DNA of 62,878 nucleotides from positions 1-62,878 of the forward strand of contig NZ_RAWG01000014.1 of NCBI RefSeq assembly GCF_003611735.1, read 5' to 3'. The notes beneath the pieces were generated by a model. It was not told where the DNA came from. It saw nothing but the letters and a program-made list of their open reading frames with translations, and made no database searches. The stretch's first letter is position 1. Every line of letters begins with the position of its first letter. Made by a program: the position numbers and the translations under genes. Shown here one piece after another: positions 49,082 to 57,685 of this stretch. Source of the stretch: Corallococcus sicarius. Its GTDB lineage: Bacteria > Myxococcota > Myxococcia > Myxococcales > Myxococcaceae.

Positions 49082-50254
49082 ATGCGCTCCCGCCGCCTGC
49101 TGCTGTCCGCCGCCGTCACCCTGTTCGGCGTGCTCGCCGCCCCCGCCTGCCGCAAGAGCCAGGCCCAGGGCACCGCCTCCGCCGCCGACTGCGTCCTGGT
49201 GGAGGACGGCTGGGGGCAGGCGGGCACCGTGCCCATCACGGTGGACGTGGTGGCGGAAGGGTTGGAGGTCCCCTGGGGCGTGGCCTTCCTGCCGGGGGGC
49301 GATGCGCTGCTCACCGAGCGTCCCGGCCGCGTGCGCCTGCTGCGCGGGGGCACCCTGCAACCCCAGCCCGTGGCCACGCTGGCCGTCGCGAGCAGCGCCG
49401 AGGGAGGCCTGCTGGGCATCGCCGCGCACCCGGACTTCGCGACGAACCGCCAGTTCTACCTGTACGTCACCACCGAAGCGGACGGGAAGGCGCAGAACCG
49501 GGTGGAGCGCTGGACGCTGTCCCCGGACGGCACGGTCGCGACCTTCGAGCGCGTCATCTTCGGCGGCATTCCGTCCGCGACCTACCACGACGGCGGACGG
49601 CTGCGCTTCGGCCCGGACGGCATGCTGTACGTGGGCACGGGGGACGCGCGCGAGCCGGACTTCGCCCAGGACCCGGCGAACCCCGCGGGCAAGCTGCTCC
49701 GGCTGACGCCCGACGGCGCCGTGCCGCAGGACAATCCCTTTCCGAACTCCCCCGCGTTCCTCCTGGGCGTGCGCAACACGCAAGGCTTTGACTGGAAGGA
49801 CGCCCGCACGCTGTACCTCACCGACCACGGGCCCAGCGGCGAGACCATGCGCCGGGCGCACGACGAGGTGAGCGTGGTGCAGGCGGGCGACAACCTGGGC
49901 TGGCCCGGCATCTACTCCTGCGAGACACAGGAGGGCCGCATCACCCCGTCGCTCACCTTCGACGACGCGATGCCCCCGGGCGGCGCCGCCGTCTACACCG
50001 GCACCGCGATTCCGGAGTGGAAGGACTCGCTGCTCGTGGGCACCCTGGGCTCCACGCACCTGCACCGGGTGGTGTTCGACGCGCAGGCGCCGCGCCGGGT
50101 GGCCCGGCACGAGGTCTACCTGCAAGGCACCCACGGCCGCCTGCGCGACGTGCTGATGGGCCCCGACGGCCACCTGTACGTCACCACCAGCAACTGCGAT
50201 GGCCGGGGCAGCTGCGGCGCGAAGAAGGACCTGCTGCTGCGCATCCGGCGCTGA
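49082..50254 (+). CDS. PQQ-dependent sugar dehydrogenase-type lipoprotein
   Basis: A 390-residue lipoprotein: signal MRSRRLLLSAAVTLFGVLAAPAC with lipobox APAC. The mature protein is a six-bladed soluble glucose/sorbosone dehydrogenase propeller: VAEGLEVPWGVAFLPGGDALLTERPGRVRL, GGLLGIAAHPDFA, YHDGGRLRFGPDGMLYVGTGD, LGVRNTQGFDW, and DNLGWPGIYSCE. These enzymes oxidise aldose sugars with PQQ in the periplasm. The open frame upstream of ATG 49082 is not coding. It ends 4 bp before the convergent ABC permease gene. Confidence 0.87.
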   Translation: MRSRRLLLSAAVTLFGVLAAPACRKSQAQGTASAADCVLVEDGWGQAGTVPITVDVVAEGLEVPWGVAFLPGGDALLTERPGRVRLLRGGTLQPQPVATLAVASSAEGGLLGIAAHPDFATNRQFYLYVTTEADGKAQNRVERWTLSPDGTVATFERVIFGGIPSATYHDGGRLRFGPDGMLYVGTGDAREPDFAQDPANPAGKLLRLTPDGAVPQDNPFPNSPAFLLGVRNTQGFDWKDARTLYLTDHGPSGETMRRAHDEVSVVQAGDNLGWPGIYSCETQEGRITPSLTFDDAMPPGGAAVYTGTAIPEWKDSLLVGTLGSTHLHRVVFDAQAPRRVARHEVYLQGTHGRLRDVLMGPDGHLYVTTSNCDGRGSCGAKKDLLLRIRR

Positions 50255-50258
50255 GGCG

Positions 50259-51062
50259 TCAGGTCACGCTTTCGGCGCTGTAGCGGGCCAAGAGGCCCGT
50301 GCGCACCGCGTAGCGGTAGACCCACTGGAAGCACAGGCCGGCGAGGATGATGTCCAGCACGGCCAGCGCGAGGCCCCACCCGAGCGTGGCGCCGGAGAAC
50401 TCGCCTCCCGCCACCAGCGTGCGCACGCCCTCGAAGACATAGGACGGGGGCAGCGCGCGGGCCACCCACTGCATCCACTCCGGCAGCGTGGACAGCGGAT
50501 AGAAGACGCCCACGAAGGGCGACAGCAGGCTGGGGATGGGCCAGACGAACCACTCCGCGGCAGGGCCCAGCCGCAGCACCAGCGCGCTGCTGAGGATGCC
50601 CAGCGCGATGCCGAACAGGAACAGCACCAGGACGAAGGGCACGAACATCACGCCGTAGGCCGCGAAGGACAGGCCGAACACCGTGGTGGACAACAGGAGC
50701 ATGACGAGCAGGCCAATGGCGCTCGTCGCGATGCTCGTCAGCACGAGGCCGCTCACGTACTCCGGCAGGGACAGCGGCGTGGCGAAGACGTTGAGGAAGT
50801 TGCGCGACCAGACGTCCTCGAAGAACCCCATGGTCACGCCCTGCATCACCCGGGCGAAGAAGTCCCACAGCAGCACCGCGCCCAAGAGCGCCGGCACGAA
50901 GTCATAGCCGGACGTGCTCACGCTGTTGAGGTACCGGGTCATGAAGCCCCACAGCACCATGTCGATGGCCACCCACGCGAAGAGCGGCACGACGCGCGCG
51001 AAGTTGCCCTTGTAGAGGTAGTACTGGCGCAGCGCGATGCCCGCGACACGGCTCGGCTTCAT
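50259..51062 (-). CDS. ABC-2 type transporter permease
   Basis: A 267-residue membrane protein with six helices in ABC-2 layout: RVVPLFAWVAIDMVLWGFMTRYL, FVPALLGAVLLWDFFARVMQGVTMGFFEDVWSRNFLN, and FLFGIALGILSSALVLRLGPAAEWFVWPIPSLLSPFVGVFYPLSTLPEWMQWVARALPPSYVFEGVR, the last a typical ABC-2 signature. It forms the pore of an exporter with the ATPase encoded just upstream; start and stop overlap (ATGA). The substrate could be a drug, lipid or polysaccharide. Confidence 0.88.
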   Translation of the reverse strand: MKPSRVAGIALRQYYLYKGNFARVVPLFAWVAIDMVLWGFMTRYLNSVSTSGYDFVPALLGAVLLWDFFARVMQGVTMGFFEDVWSRNFLNVFATPLSLPEYVSGLVLTSIATSAIGLLVMLLLSTTVFGLSFAAYGVMFVPFVLVLFLFGIALGILSSALVLRLGPAAEWFVWPIPSLLSPFVGVFYPLSTLPEWMQWVARALPPSYVFEGVRTLVAGGEFSGATLGWGLALAVLDIILAGLCFQWVYRYAVRTGLLARYSAESVT

Positions 51063-51820
51063 GGCAGCGGCTGCCTTTCCAGGGCCAGGGGTTCGTTGGC
51101 CACGGCGATGAACAGCGCTTCCAGGGACGCCTTGCCGTGCTCGCGCGGGAGCGTCTTCGGGTCGCCCTGGAGCAACACCCGGCCGCGCGCGAGGAAGAGG
51201 ACGCGGTCACAGACGGCCTCCACCTCGTACATGTTGTGCGACGTCCACAGCACGCCGCTGTCCCCCCGCGAGGCGAAGGCCTGGATGCGGGTGCGGATGT
51301 CCACCGCCGTGGCGGGGTCCAGCGACGCGGTGGGTTCATCCAGGAGCAGCAGGCGGGGCTGGTTCAGCATGGCCTTGGCCAGGGACACGCGCGTCTGCTC
51401 GCCCGAGGACAGCACGCCGCACTTGGTGTCGCGGAAGCGCCGCAGGTCGTACTCCTCCAGCAGCGTCTCGATGCGGGCGGACAGGCCCTTCACGCCATAG
51501 ATGAGGCCGAAGACGCGCAGGTTCTGGGCCACGGTGAGGTTGCCCGGCAGGGGCGCGTAGACGGCGGCGAAGTTGGTGCGCTCCAGCGCCTGCACGCGGT
51601 GCGACGCCAGGTCCACGCCTTCAATGTGGATGGTGCCGGACGAGGGCTGGAGCACGCCCAGCAGCATGTTGATGGTGGTGCTCTTGCCCGCGCCGTTGGG
51701 CCCCAAAAGGCCCACGATTTCACGGCGGCCCACGCCGAAGGAGATGCCGTCCACGGCCACGCGCTCGCCGTACGTCTTGCGCAGCGCCTGGACCGAAAGC
51801 ACCGGGGGAGAGGGGGTCAT
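51059..51820 (-). CDS. ABC transporter ATP-binding protein
   Basis: A 253-residue ATPase: Walker A LLGPNGAGKSTTINMLLG, Q-loop region TNFAAVYAPLPGNLTVAQNL, signature LSSGEQTRV (variant of LSGGQ), Walker B LLLLDEPTASLD and H-loop WTSHNM. This is the DrrA/NatA-type exporter family. ATG 51820 was chosen; the frame is open far upstream but that is antisense to the antiporter. Together with the permease it makes a two-gene exporter. Confidence 0.92.
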   Translation of the reverse strand: MTPSPPVLSVQALRKTYGERVAVDGISFGVGRREIVGLLGPNGAGKSTTINMLLGVLQPSSGTIHIEGVDLASHRVQALERTNFAAVYAPLPGNLTVAQNLRVFGLIYGVKGLSARIETLLEEYDLRRFRDTKCGVLSSGEQTRVSLAKAMLNQPRLLLLDEPTASLDPATAVDIRTRIQAFASRGDSGVLWTSHNMYEVEAVCDRVLFLARGRVLLQGDPKTLPREHGKASLEALFIAVANEPLALERQPLP

Positions 51821-52000
51821 CAGTGGCCCAGCTGTACCACGCGGACGCCGTCCCGCCAGGGTCCACGTCGGGCGTGGGAAGGCAGGCGGACGGGCCATGG
51901 ACACCCATCCAGGCCGGGTGACGAAAAGGGCACGGTGCCCGTGCACCCGCCCCCCGATTCTGGAAAACTCCACCATCCCCTGGCGCTTGATGGAGTCGAC

Positions 52001-53590
52001 GTGCTGCCGGAAGTCCCCATCCTCATCGGCCTGATGGTTGCGGCCATCGCGTTGGCGATCGCCGCCAAGCGGGCCAGCGTGCCGTACAGCGTCGCGCTGG
52101 TGCTGGGAGGCCTGGTCATCTCCGTGGGCCACCTGCTGCCCGGGGTGCCGCCGCTCAACCCGCAGGTGGTGTTCCTCATCTGTCTGCCCTTGTTGCTCTT
52201 CGAGGGTGGCATCAGCGCGGACCTCAATGGCATCCGCGCCAACGCGGTCCCCATCGGGTTGCTGTCCACGCTGGGGATGGTGCTGGCCATTGGCGCCACC
52301 GGCGCCGCGCTGCACCTGATGCTGGGATTGGCGTGGGGGCCCGCGCTGCTTTTGGGCTCCATCCTGGCCGTCACGGACACGGTGTCCATCCTGTATGCCT
52401 TCCGCCGCGCGCCGGTGCCTGGAAGGCTGGCGGGCATCATCCAGGGGGAGAGCCTCTTCAACGACGGCACCGCGCTGGTGGCGTACACGGCCATCGCGGC
52501 GGTGGTGGCCGGGGGCCAGGCGCCCACGCTGGGCTCGGTGGGCGGCCACGTGCTGCTCGCGTCGGTGGGCGGCGCGATGGTGGGCCTGGCCATGGGCCTC
52601 TTGGGCGGCTTCATCATCCGGCGCGCGGAGGATCCGCTCGCGGAGATCATGGTGACGACGGCCGTGGCGCTGGCGTCCTACGTGCTGGCGGAGGAGGTGC
52701 ATCTGTCGGGCGCCATCTCCGCCGTCATCGCCGGGCTGGCGGTGGGCGTGACGCTGCGGCGCGAGGTGGCGCCGCAGAGCCAGGTGGCCATCCACTCCTT
52801 CTGGGAGTACGCCACCTTTGGCGTGAACACGTTCCTGTTCCTCTCCGTGGGCCTGGACACGCGGCCGGAGGCGCTCCAGGGACACCTGCCGGGCGTGGGC
52901 ATCGCGGTGGTGGCGGTGGTGCTGGGGCGCGCGGTGGCCATCTACCTGCCCTTCCTGCTGCTGCGCTGGCTCAGGCCCTCGGAGAGCATCCCGTTGCGCT
53001 GGCAGCACGTGTTCCTGGTGGGCAACATCAAGGGCGCGCTGTCCATTGGGCTCGCGCTGGGCCTGCCGCCGACGACGCCCGCGCGCGAGCAGCTCATCGC
53101 CATCGCGTTCGGCGTGACGCTGGTGTCCATGGTGGGCCAGGGGTTGATGCTCACGGGCGCGCTCAAGTGGCTGGGATTGTTCCAGCAGGACGCGGTGGCG
53201 CTGGAGATGGCGGGACAGCGGGGCCGGCTCATCGCCAGCCGCGCGGCGCACGTGGAATTGGAGGCGTTGCACACGCAGGGCCTGCTGCCGCGCGCGGCCT
53301 ATGAGCACCTGCGCAGCGAGTACCAGGTGAACATCGCCCGGGCGGAGCGGGAATTGCGCCGCATCAGCCAGCAGCACCTGGCGGAAGGGGCGAAGGACCT
53401 GTTGAGCATGCGCAGGCGGCTCATCGACGCGGAGCGCACGGCGTTGCAGGGCGCGCGGCGCAACGGGCTGATCCCGGAGGCGACGGCGGAGGAGATGCTG
53501 GCGCACCTGGACGCGCGGATGTTGGACCTGGAGAAGGTGTTGCACGGCGGCAGCGCGAGCAAGGACAGCAAGGAGCACAAGGCGTCATGA
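52001..53590 (+). CDS. CPA1-type cation/proton antiporter (NhaP-like)
   Basis: A 529-residue protein with about twelve membrane helices up to residue 395 and a cytoplasmic C-terminal helical domain. Sodium/hydrogen exchanger features: LPLLLFEGGISADL, VTDTVSILYAFRRAPVPGRLAGIIQGESLFNDGTALVAYT (the ion-site Asp region), and LVGNIKGALSIGLAL. The tail contains IARAERELRRISQQHLAEGAKDLLSMRRRL. The likely start is GTG 52001 with GGAG 5 nt upstream; the first ATG is 52033. The next gene, an RCK-cNMP protein, overlaps it by 4 bp and probably gates it. Confidence 0.87.
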   Translation: MLPEVPILIGLMVAAIALAIAAKRASVPYSVALVLGGLVISVGHLLPGVPPLNPQVVFLICLPLLLFEGGISADLNGIRANAVPIGLLSTLGMVLAIGATGAALHLMLGLAWGPALLLGSILAVTDTVSILYAFRRAPVPGRLAGIIQGESLFNDGTALVAYTAIAAVVAGGQAPTLGSVGGHVLLASVGGAMVGLAMGLLGGFIIRRAEDPLAEIMVTTAVALASYVLAEEVHLSGAISAVIAGLAVGVTLRREVAPQSQVAIHSFWEYATFGVNTFLFLSVGLDTRPEALQGHLPGVGIAVVAVVLGRAVAIYLPFLLLRWLRPSESIPLRWQHVFLVGNIKGALSIGLALGLPPTTPAREQLIAIAFGVTLVSMVGQGLMLTGALKWLGLFQQDAVALEMAGQRGRLIASRAAHVELEALHTQGLLPRAAYEHLRSEYQVNIARAERELRRISQQHLAEGAKDLLSMRRRLIDAERTALQGARRNGLIPEATAEEMLAHLDARMLDLEKVLHGGSASKDSKEHKAS

Positions 53591-54729
53591 AGATCGTCAT
53601 CGCGGGGGGAGGACGGGTGGGCGGCGCGCTGGCGGCGCGGCTCGTGTCGGAGCAGCACACGGTGACGGTCATCGAGCGTGATGCAGGCATCTGCGCGCGC
53701 CTCTTCGAGGAGGTGGGCGTGGTGACGGTGTGCGGCGACGCCACCAACCCGCGCGTGCTGGAGGCGGCGGGCATCGGGAACGCGGACGTGGCGGCGGCGG
53801 TGCTGGCGCACGACCCGGCGAACCTGGCGTTCACCATGCTGGTGCGTTCGGTGTCCAGCGCGCGCCTGATGGTGCGGATGCTGGACACGAACTACCGCGA
53901 GGCGTACCGGCTGGCGGGCGTGAAGGAGCTGGTGGCGGAGGCGGATGTCGTCGTGGCGAAGATGACCACCGCCATCGACTTCCCGCAGGTGTCCGGGTCG
54001 CTGCCGCTCAGCAGCGGCGACGCGCTCCTGTTCGAGCTGGCGATTCCGTCCCGCGCGCGGGTGGCGGGGCAGACGGTGGCGCAGGTGCGGGCCCTGGAGG
54101 GCTTCCCGCGCGAGTGCATCTTCATCGCGCTGGTGGATCCGCAGGGGCACACGGCGCTGCCGGAGGGCAACACGCAGCTCAAGGCCGGGCACAACGTCAT
54201 CCTGGTGGCGCGCCGCACGCAGGTGGCCAAGGCGGTGGAGTTCCTCACGGCGGAGCCGCCGCTGGGCGCGGGGCTGGCGTCCACGCTGGCGCAAACGCTG
54301 CGCAAGCTGGACTTCCTGGCGCCCCTGAGTGACGAGGAGCTGGAGAACGTGGCGCGAGGCGCGGAGCTGCTCCAGCTGCCCGCGGGCACGGAGCTGTTCC
54401 GCCAGGGCGACGCGGGAGAGACCTTCTACGTGGTCGTCACCGGCGAGGTGGCGATGAAGGACGGCGCCCGGCAGACGGTGGCCACGGTGAAGCAGGGCGG
54501 CTTCTTCGGGGAGCTGGCGCTGCTCACCGGCGAGCCGCGCAACGCCACCGCCGTCACCACCGCGCCCAGTGAGCTGGCCGCGGTGGGCCGCGAGGACTTC
54601 CGGGGCGTGATGATGGCCAACCCCGCCGTCGCGCTGGAGATGAGCCGCATCCTGGGCCAGCGCCTGTCGCGCGTGCAGGGCGGGCAGCAGGCCACGCCGG
54701 CCAAGCGGCGCGGGCTGTTTGGCCGCTGA
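53587..54729 (+). CDS. RCK (TrkA-N/TrkA-C) protein with cyclic-nucleotide-binding domain
   Basis: A 380-residue cytoplasmic regulator. Residues 1-120 form a Rossmann NAD-binding RCK_N domain (IVIAGGGRVGGALA, VIERDAGI, VVTVCGDATNPRVLEAAGI); about 135-215 an RCK_C domain (FELAIPSRARVAGQTVAQV ... QLKAGHNVILVAR); and about 245-365 a cNMP-binding domain (LELPAGTELFRQGDAGETFYVVVTGEV-type, GGFFGELALLTGEPRNATAV). It probably reports redox state (NAD) and a cyclic nucleotide to the antiporter encoded directly upstream, whose stop it overlaps. A fusion of RCK with a cNMP domain is uncommon. Confidence 0.88.
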   Translation: MKIVIAGGGRVGGALAARLVSEQHTVTVIERDAGICARLFEEVGVVTVCGDATNPRVLEAAGIGNADVAAAVLAHDPANLAFTMLVRSVSSARLMVRMLDTNYREAYRLAGVKELVAEADVVVAKMTTAIDFPQVSGSLPLSSGDALLFELAIPSRARVAGQTVAQVRALEGFPRECIFIALVDPQGHTALPEGNTQLKAGHNVILVARRTQVAKAVEFLTAEPPLGAGLASTLAQTLRKLDFLAPLSDEELENVARGAELLQLPAGTELFRQGDAGETFYVVVTGEVAMKDGARQTVATVKQGGFFGELALLTGEPRNATAVTTAPSELAAVGREDFRGVMMANPAVALEMSRILGQRLSRVQGGQQATPAKRRGLFGR

Positions 54730-54757
54730 AGACAGACATCTTTCGGAGAACCTCTCC

Positions 54758-55819
54758 ATGACGACGAAGCACACGGCGCTGGTGCTGGGCGCCACTGGCA
54801 TCATTGGCCGCAACCTCATCACGCACCTGGACACGCGGCCGGACTGGAAGGTGAAGGCCGTGTCGCGCGCCGCGCCGGACTTCGCCACGCGCGCGGAGGT
54901 GCGCTCGCTGGACCTCCAGTCGCCGGACTCGCTCGCGAGCGCTTCGGAGTGGCTCCGCGACGTCACCCACGTCTTCTTCGCCGCGTACCAGGAGCGCCCG
55001 GACGCCGCGGACCTCACCAAGGTCAACGTCGCCCTGCTGCGCAACACCGTGGAGGCGCTGGAGAAGCACGCGCCGGGCTTCCGCCACGTCTCCTTCATCC
55101 AGGGTGGCAAGGCGTACGGCGCGCAGTTCGGTCTCTACAAGACGCCCGCGAAGGAGACCGACCCGCGCCACTTCCCGCCCAACTTCTACTACGACCAGGA
55201 GGACTACCTGCGCGACGCCTCCAAGGGCCGCCGCTGGAGCTGGACCGCCCTCCGGCCCGACATGATGATGGGACTCGCCGTGGGCAACCCGATGAACCTG
55301 GGCAACCTCATCGGCGTGTATGCATCACTGTGCAAGGCGTTGCGCGTGCCGCTGCGCTTCCCCTCCACGCCGCGCGCGTACTCCATCCTCGCCAACGTGA
55401 CGGACGCCACGGTGCTCGCCAAGGCCATGGAGTGGTCCGCCCTCAACGAGGCGTGCGCAGGGGAGCTCTTCAACATCACCAACGGCGACGTCTTCCGCTG
55501 GAGCCAGGTCTTCCCACGCATCGCGGACGCGTTCGGCATCGAGTGCGCCGACCCGCAGCCCTTCTCCCTCACCGAGGCGATGAAGGACAAATCCCCCGTC
55601 TGGGAGGCGCTGACGCAGCGCCACGGCCTGCACCCGCACGGCCTGAAGAAGCTGGCCAACTGGGCCTTCGGCGACTTCATCTTCCACGTGGAGAACGACG
55701 CGTTCTTCGACGTGAACAAGGCCCGCCGCTTCGGCTTCCAGGAGATGCACCTGGACAGCACCGAGTCCATGGTCGCGCTGATGCGTCAGCTCCAGGCGGA
55801 GAAGATCATCCCCGCTTGA
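54758..55819 (+). CDS. SDR-family reductase, PRISE-like (progesterone 5-beta-reductase type)
   Basis: A 353-residue extended short-chain dehydrogenase: NAD(P)-binding LVLGATGIIGRNLI at the start, RSLDLQSPDSL, VTHVFFAAYQ, FRHVSFIQGGKAYG, and NFYYDQEDYL with the tyrosine expected of iridoid synthase/progesterone 5-beta-reductase-like enzymes, which have lost the classic YxxxK. These reduce activated double bonds of enones; the myxobacterial substrate is unknown. CGGAGAA lies about 10 nt before the ATG. Its 3' 457 bp occur again, without visible change, in the broken copy at 57686-58416, on the other side of the fic gene. Confidence 0.9.
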   Translation: MTTKHTALVLGATGIIGRNLITHLDTRPDWKVKAVSRAAPDFATRAEVRSLDLQSPDSLASASEWLRDVTHVFFAAYQERPDAADLTKVNVALLRNTVEALEKHAPGFRHVSFIQGGKAYGAQFGLYKTPAKETDPRHFPPNFYYDQEDYLRDASKGRRWSWTALRPDMMMGLAVGNPMNLGNLIGVYASLCKALRVPLRFPSTPRAYSILANVTDATVLAKAMEWSALNEACAGELFNITNGDVFRWSQVFPRIADAFGIECADPQPFSLTEAMKDKSPVWEALTQRHGLHPHGLKKLANWAFGDFIFHVENDAFFDVNKARRFGFQEMHLDSTESMVALMRQLQAEKIIPA

Positions 55820-55823
55820 GGCG
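54909..55823 (+). repeat. Direct repeat, left copy (SDR gene segment)
   Basis: Positions 54909-55164 match 57708-57963 with about 13 differences in 256 bp; 55367-55823 match 57964-58420 with none that I can see. The 202 bp 55165-55366 are absent from the right copy. The repeat pair brackets the fic gene. Confidence 0.85.
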
Positions 55824-55974
55824 CCAGCTCACGTGGCCCGCTTGAGGCGGCCCCCCCTGGGTGAAAACCCCCGGGCACCGCCGAGACAGTGTCCGCCGCT
55901 GAGAGCGGAGCCAGTAGCGCGACCCTGGCGGCGAGGACACGGGCCCGCCGCGCCCCCACGCGCGAGGCGCCTTC

Positions 55975-57507
55975 TCAAATCGGGCGGGGACCGGCGCGAG
56001 TCATCAGGAGCTCCTGAACGACTTGCTCCAGGGCCCGCACCTCGTCGTCGGTGAGGGCGCTGAAGTATTTGGCCCTTTTGCCTGCCGACAAGCGGCCTCC
56101 ATTTTGGAGACAGAACTGAACGAAGCGATTGCGCGACGTATCCGGCATCTCAACGAGGTCATCCAGCTTCTCGCGGGCTTTGCGGTAGCGAACGATGAAG
56201 TCCAACTCGTCGCGAAACTCCGTGCGGATGGTCTCCTCGGTCCATAGATAGAGGTCCTCCGCCATGCGCGTGAAGTCGACGTAGCGATAGAAGCCGCTCG
56301 TCCTTCCTTTCACCGAAAGGTGTCCATCCTCGTCCACCGTGTAGTCCAGCAGGGTCATCAGCGGCTTGGAGAAGGACTCAAGGCAGGCATCGTACTGCTG
56401 TCGCTTCTGCAACATGACCGCGGAGATGGGAAAGATGAGCCCCTTGGGGGTGAATCCCGCCCTGGAGAGAATGTAGTGGATGAGCAACCGGTGGAGCCGA
56501 CCGTTGCCATCCTCGAAGGGGTGGATGAAGACGAAACCAAAGGAGATGGCGGCCGCATGAACGACGGGCTCCACCTGGGAAGCCATCATTCGCTCCAACG
56601 AGGAGAGCAGTCCCCGCATCAAGCGGGGGACCACCTTGGGACGCGGCGGAACGAAGTGGACTCGCTGACGCAGTCCTACTCCCACGGACTCGCCCACGTA
56701 GTTCTGCGCCTTGCGGTAGCCCCGCTCCCCAAAGCGCTCCTCCACGATCACGTTCTGCATCTGGACCAGCGCGGCTCTATTCAGTGAGGTCCTATCGGGA
56801 AGCTCACGCAGGAGGGCAACGAACCGCGCGGCGCGCTTCTGGCTGGGCTTCTCCCGCTCGATGTTGAAAGAGGAGCGGGTTTCCTTCGTGTAGAGATAGT
56901 CGACCGCACGGCGGAGGGCATCCTCGTCGTAGGACGCAACAATCTGGGCGGCCTCACTCGCAAGCCGTTTTGCCTCGAGTTCTTGGAGGGCAGGTATCCT
57001 GCGTACCATGGGGCAGAAGTTCACATTGCCCAGAAGGTTGTCGCGCACCCGGTGCCGCCGACTGTTCACGGGCGCTGCTGTGTAGTAGCGCTCGGGATCC
57101 AGCAGTTCGACGTAGTTGCCCTGGGCCACGTCCTCCAGGGGCAGCTCACGCCCCGTGAGGAACTCGTAGAGAAACCACAGCCGGCGGGTGTTCTGCCCCG
57201 TGGGCCGCGCCTGGATATGGCGGCACAACTCGTCCTCGAACGGCCCTTGATCCACCGCACGGAACAACGCGGCGAGAACCTCCAGGGAAACGCCTTCGTG
57301 CTTGAGCGCGAACTCCAGATGGTCACAGAGAGAAGGGCCCGGATTGTAGGAACTCGGGTAGGTGACGAACTCGCGCCCCTCCTTGCGCTCCACGTGCTTG
57401 CCCGCCACCGCCGCGCAGGACGAGAGTTGATGCGGAGGCATGACCGCGAGGTTGTGATCCGCGATGGCTTTCGCGTAGCCGATGGGGGTGCCTCTGCCCG
57501 AAAACAT
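55975..57507 (-). CDS. Fic-family AMP/NMP-transferase
   Basis: A 510-residue Fic protein. The catalytic motif is complete: HPFEDGNGRLHR at residues 329-340 (consensus HxFx[DE]GNGRxxR, His329). A class II-like inhibitory helix precedes it: ETRSSFNIEREKPSQ (Ser213, Glu217), where the glutamate would block the ATP site. A flap-like segment lies before the Fic loop, and an extended N-terminal region of about 200 residues (PPHQLSSCAAVAG, LWFLYEFLTGREL) is of the type found in large Fic proteins next to DNA-binding or toxin functions. It would transfer AMP or another nucleotide to a target protein. The GC content is clearly lower than around it, and it is flanked by direct repeats, so it was probably acquired. 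Confidence 0.88.
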   Translation of the reverse strand: MFSGRGTPIGYAKAIADHNLAVMPPHQLSSCAAVAGKHVERKEGREFVTYPSSYNPGPSLCDHLEFALKHEGVSLEVLAALFRAVDQGPFEDELCRHIQARPTGQNTRRLWFLYEFLTGRELPLEDVAQGNYVELLDPERYYTAAPVNSRRHRVRDNLLGNVNFCPMVRRIPALQELEAKRLASEAAQIVASYDEDALRRAVDYLYTKETRSSFNIEREKPSQKRAARFVALLRELPDRTSLNRAALVQMQNVIVEERFGERGYRKAQNYVGESVGVGLRQRVHFVPPRPKVVPRLMRGLLSSLERMMASQVEPVVHAAAISFGFVFIHPFEDGNGRLHRLLIHYILSRAGFTPKGLIFPISAVMLQKRQQYDACLESFSKPLMTLLDYTVDEDGHLSVKGRTSGFYRYVDFTRMAEDLYLWTEETIRTEFRDELDFIVRYRKAREKLDDLVEMPDTSRNRFVQFCLQNGGRLSAGKRAKYFSALTDDEVRALEQVVQELLMTRAGPRPI

Positions 57508-57524
57508 TCCTGGAGCCCTTCAAC

Positions 57525-57548
57525 CTACAGGTGTAGAAATCACCTACA
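57525..57548 (-). promoter_or_regulatory. CTACA/TGTAG half-site cluster before fic
   Basis: Three alternating half-sites CTACA (57525-57529), TGTAG (57532-57536) and CTACA (57544-57548) lie 18-41 bp upstream of the fic start codon, forming inverted repeats with centres of 2 and 7 nt. The same pair recurs at 57624-57637. This is what a binding site for a dimeric or Fic-linked regulator would look like. Confidence 0.4.
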
Positions 57549-57623
57549 CTCCCTGCACTCAATTGCATGTTCCAGGGCGTGTTGAAGAAATCGATAGTGA
57601 GGGGCCTATAGCGCTTAGCACCG

Positions 57624-57654
57624 CTACATTTTTGTAGAAACCGTTAGAAAACGG
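57624..57654. other. Two small hairpins in AT-rich DNA
   Basis: CTACA-TTTT-TGTAG (57624-57637) and CCGTT-AGAA-AACGG (57641-57654) stand side by side in the AT-rich 57508-57685 spacer between fic and the broken SDR copy. The second is followed by CCCTTTT. They may be a terminator for transcription entering from the right, or end structures of an acquired segment. Confidence 0.4.
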
Positions 57655-57685
57655 CCCTTTTGCCCCAAAATCGTCATGCGGACGC

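Noticed and set aside
48338-50173. A long minus-strand frame covering the sugar dehydrogenase gene
   Set aside because: Only its last part (48338-48916) has a ribosome-binding site and a DJ-1 domain; the rest is antisense to a real gene.
55975-57507. The fic segment as an insertion sequence or integron cassette
   Set aside because: There is no transposase or integrase, no terminal inverted repeats and no target-site duplication; only the SDR direct repeats flank it.
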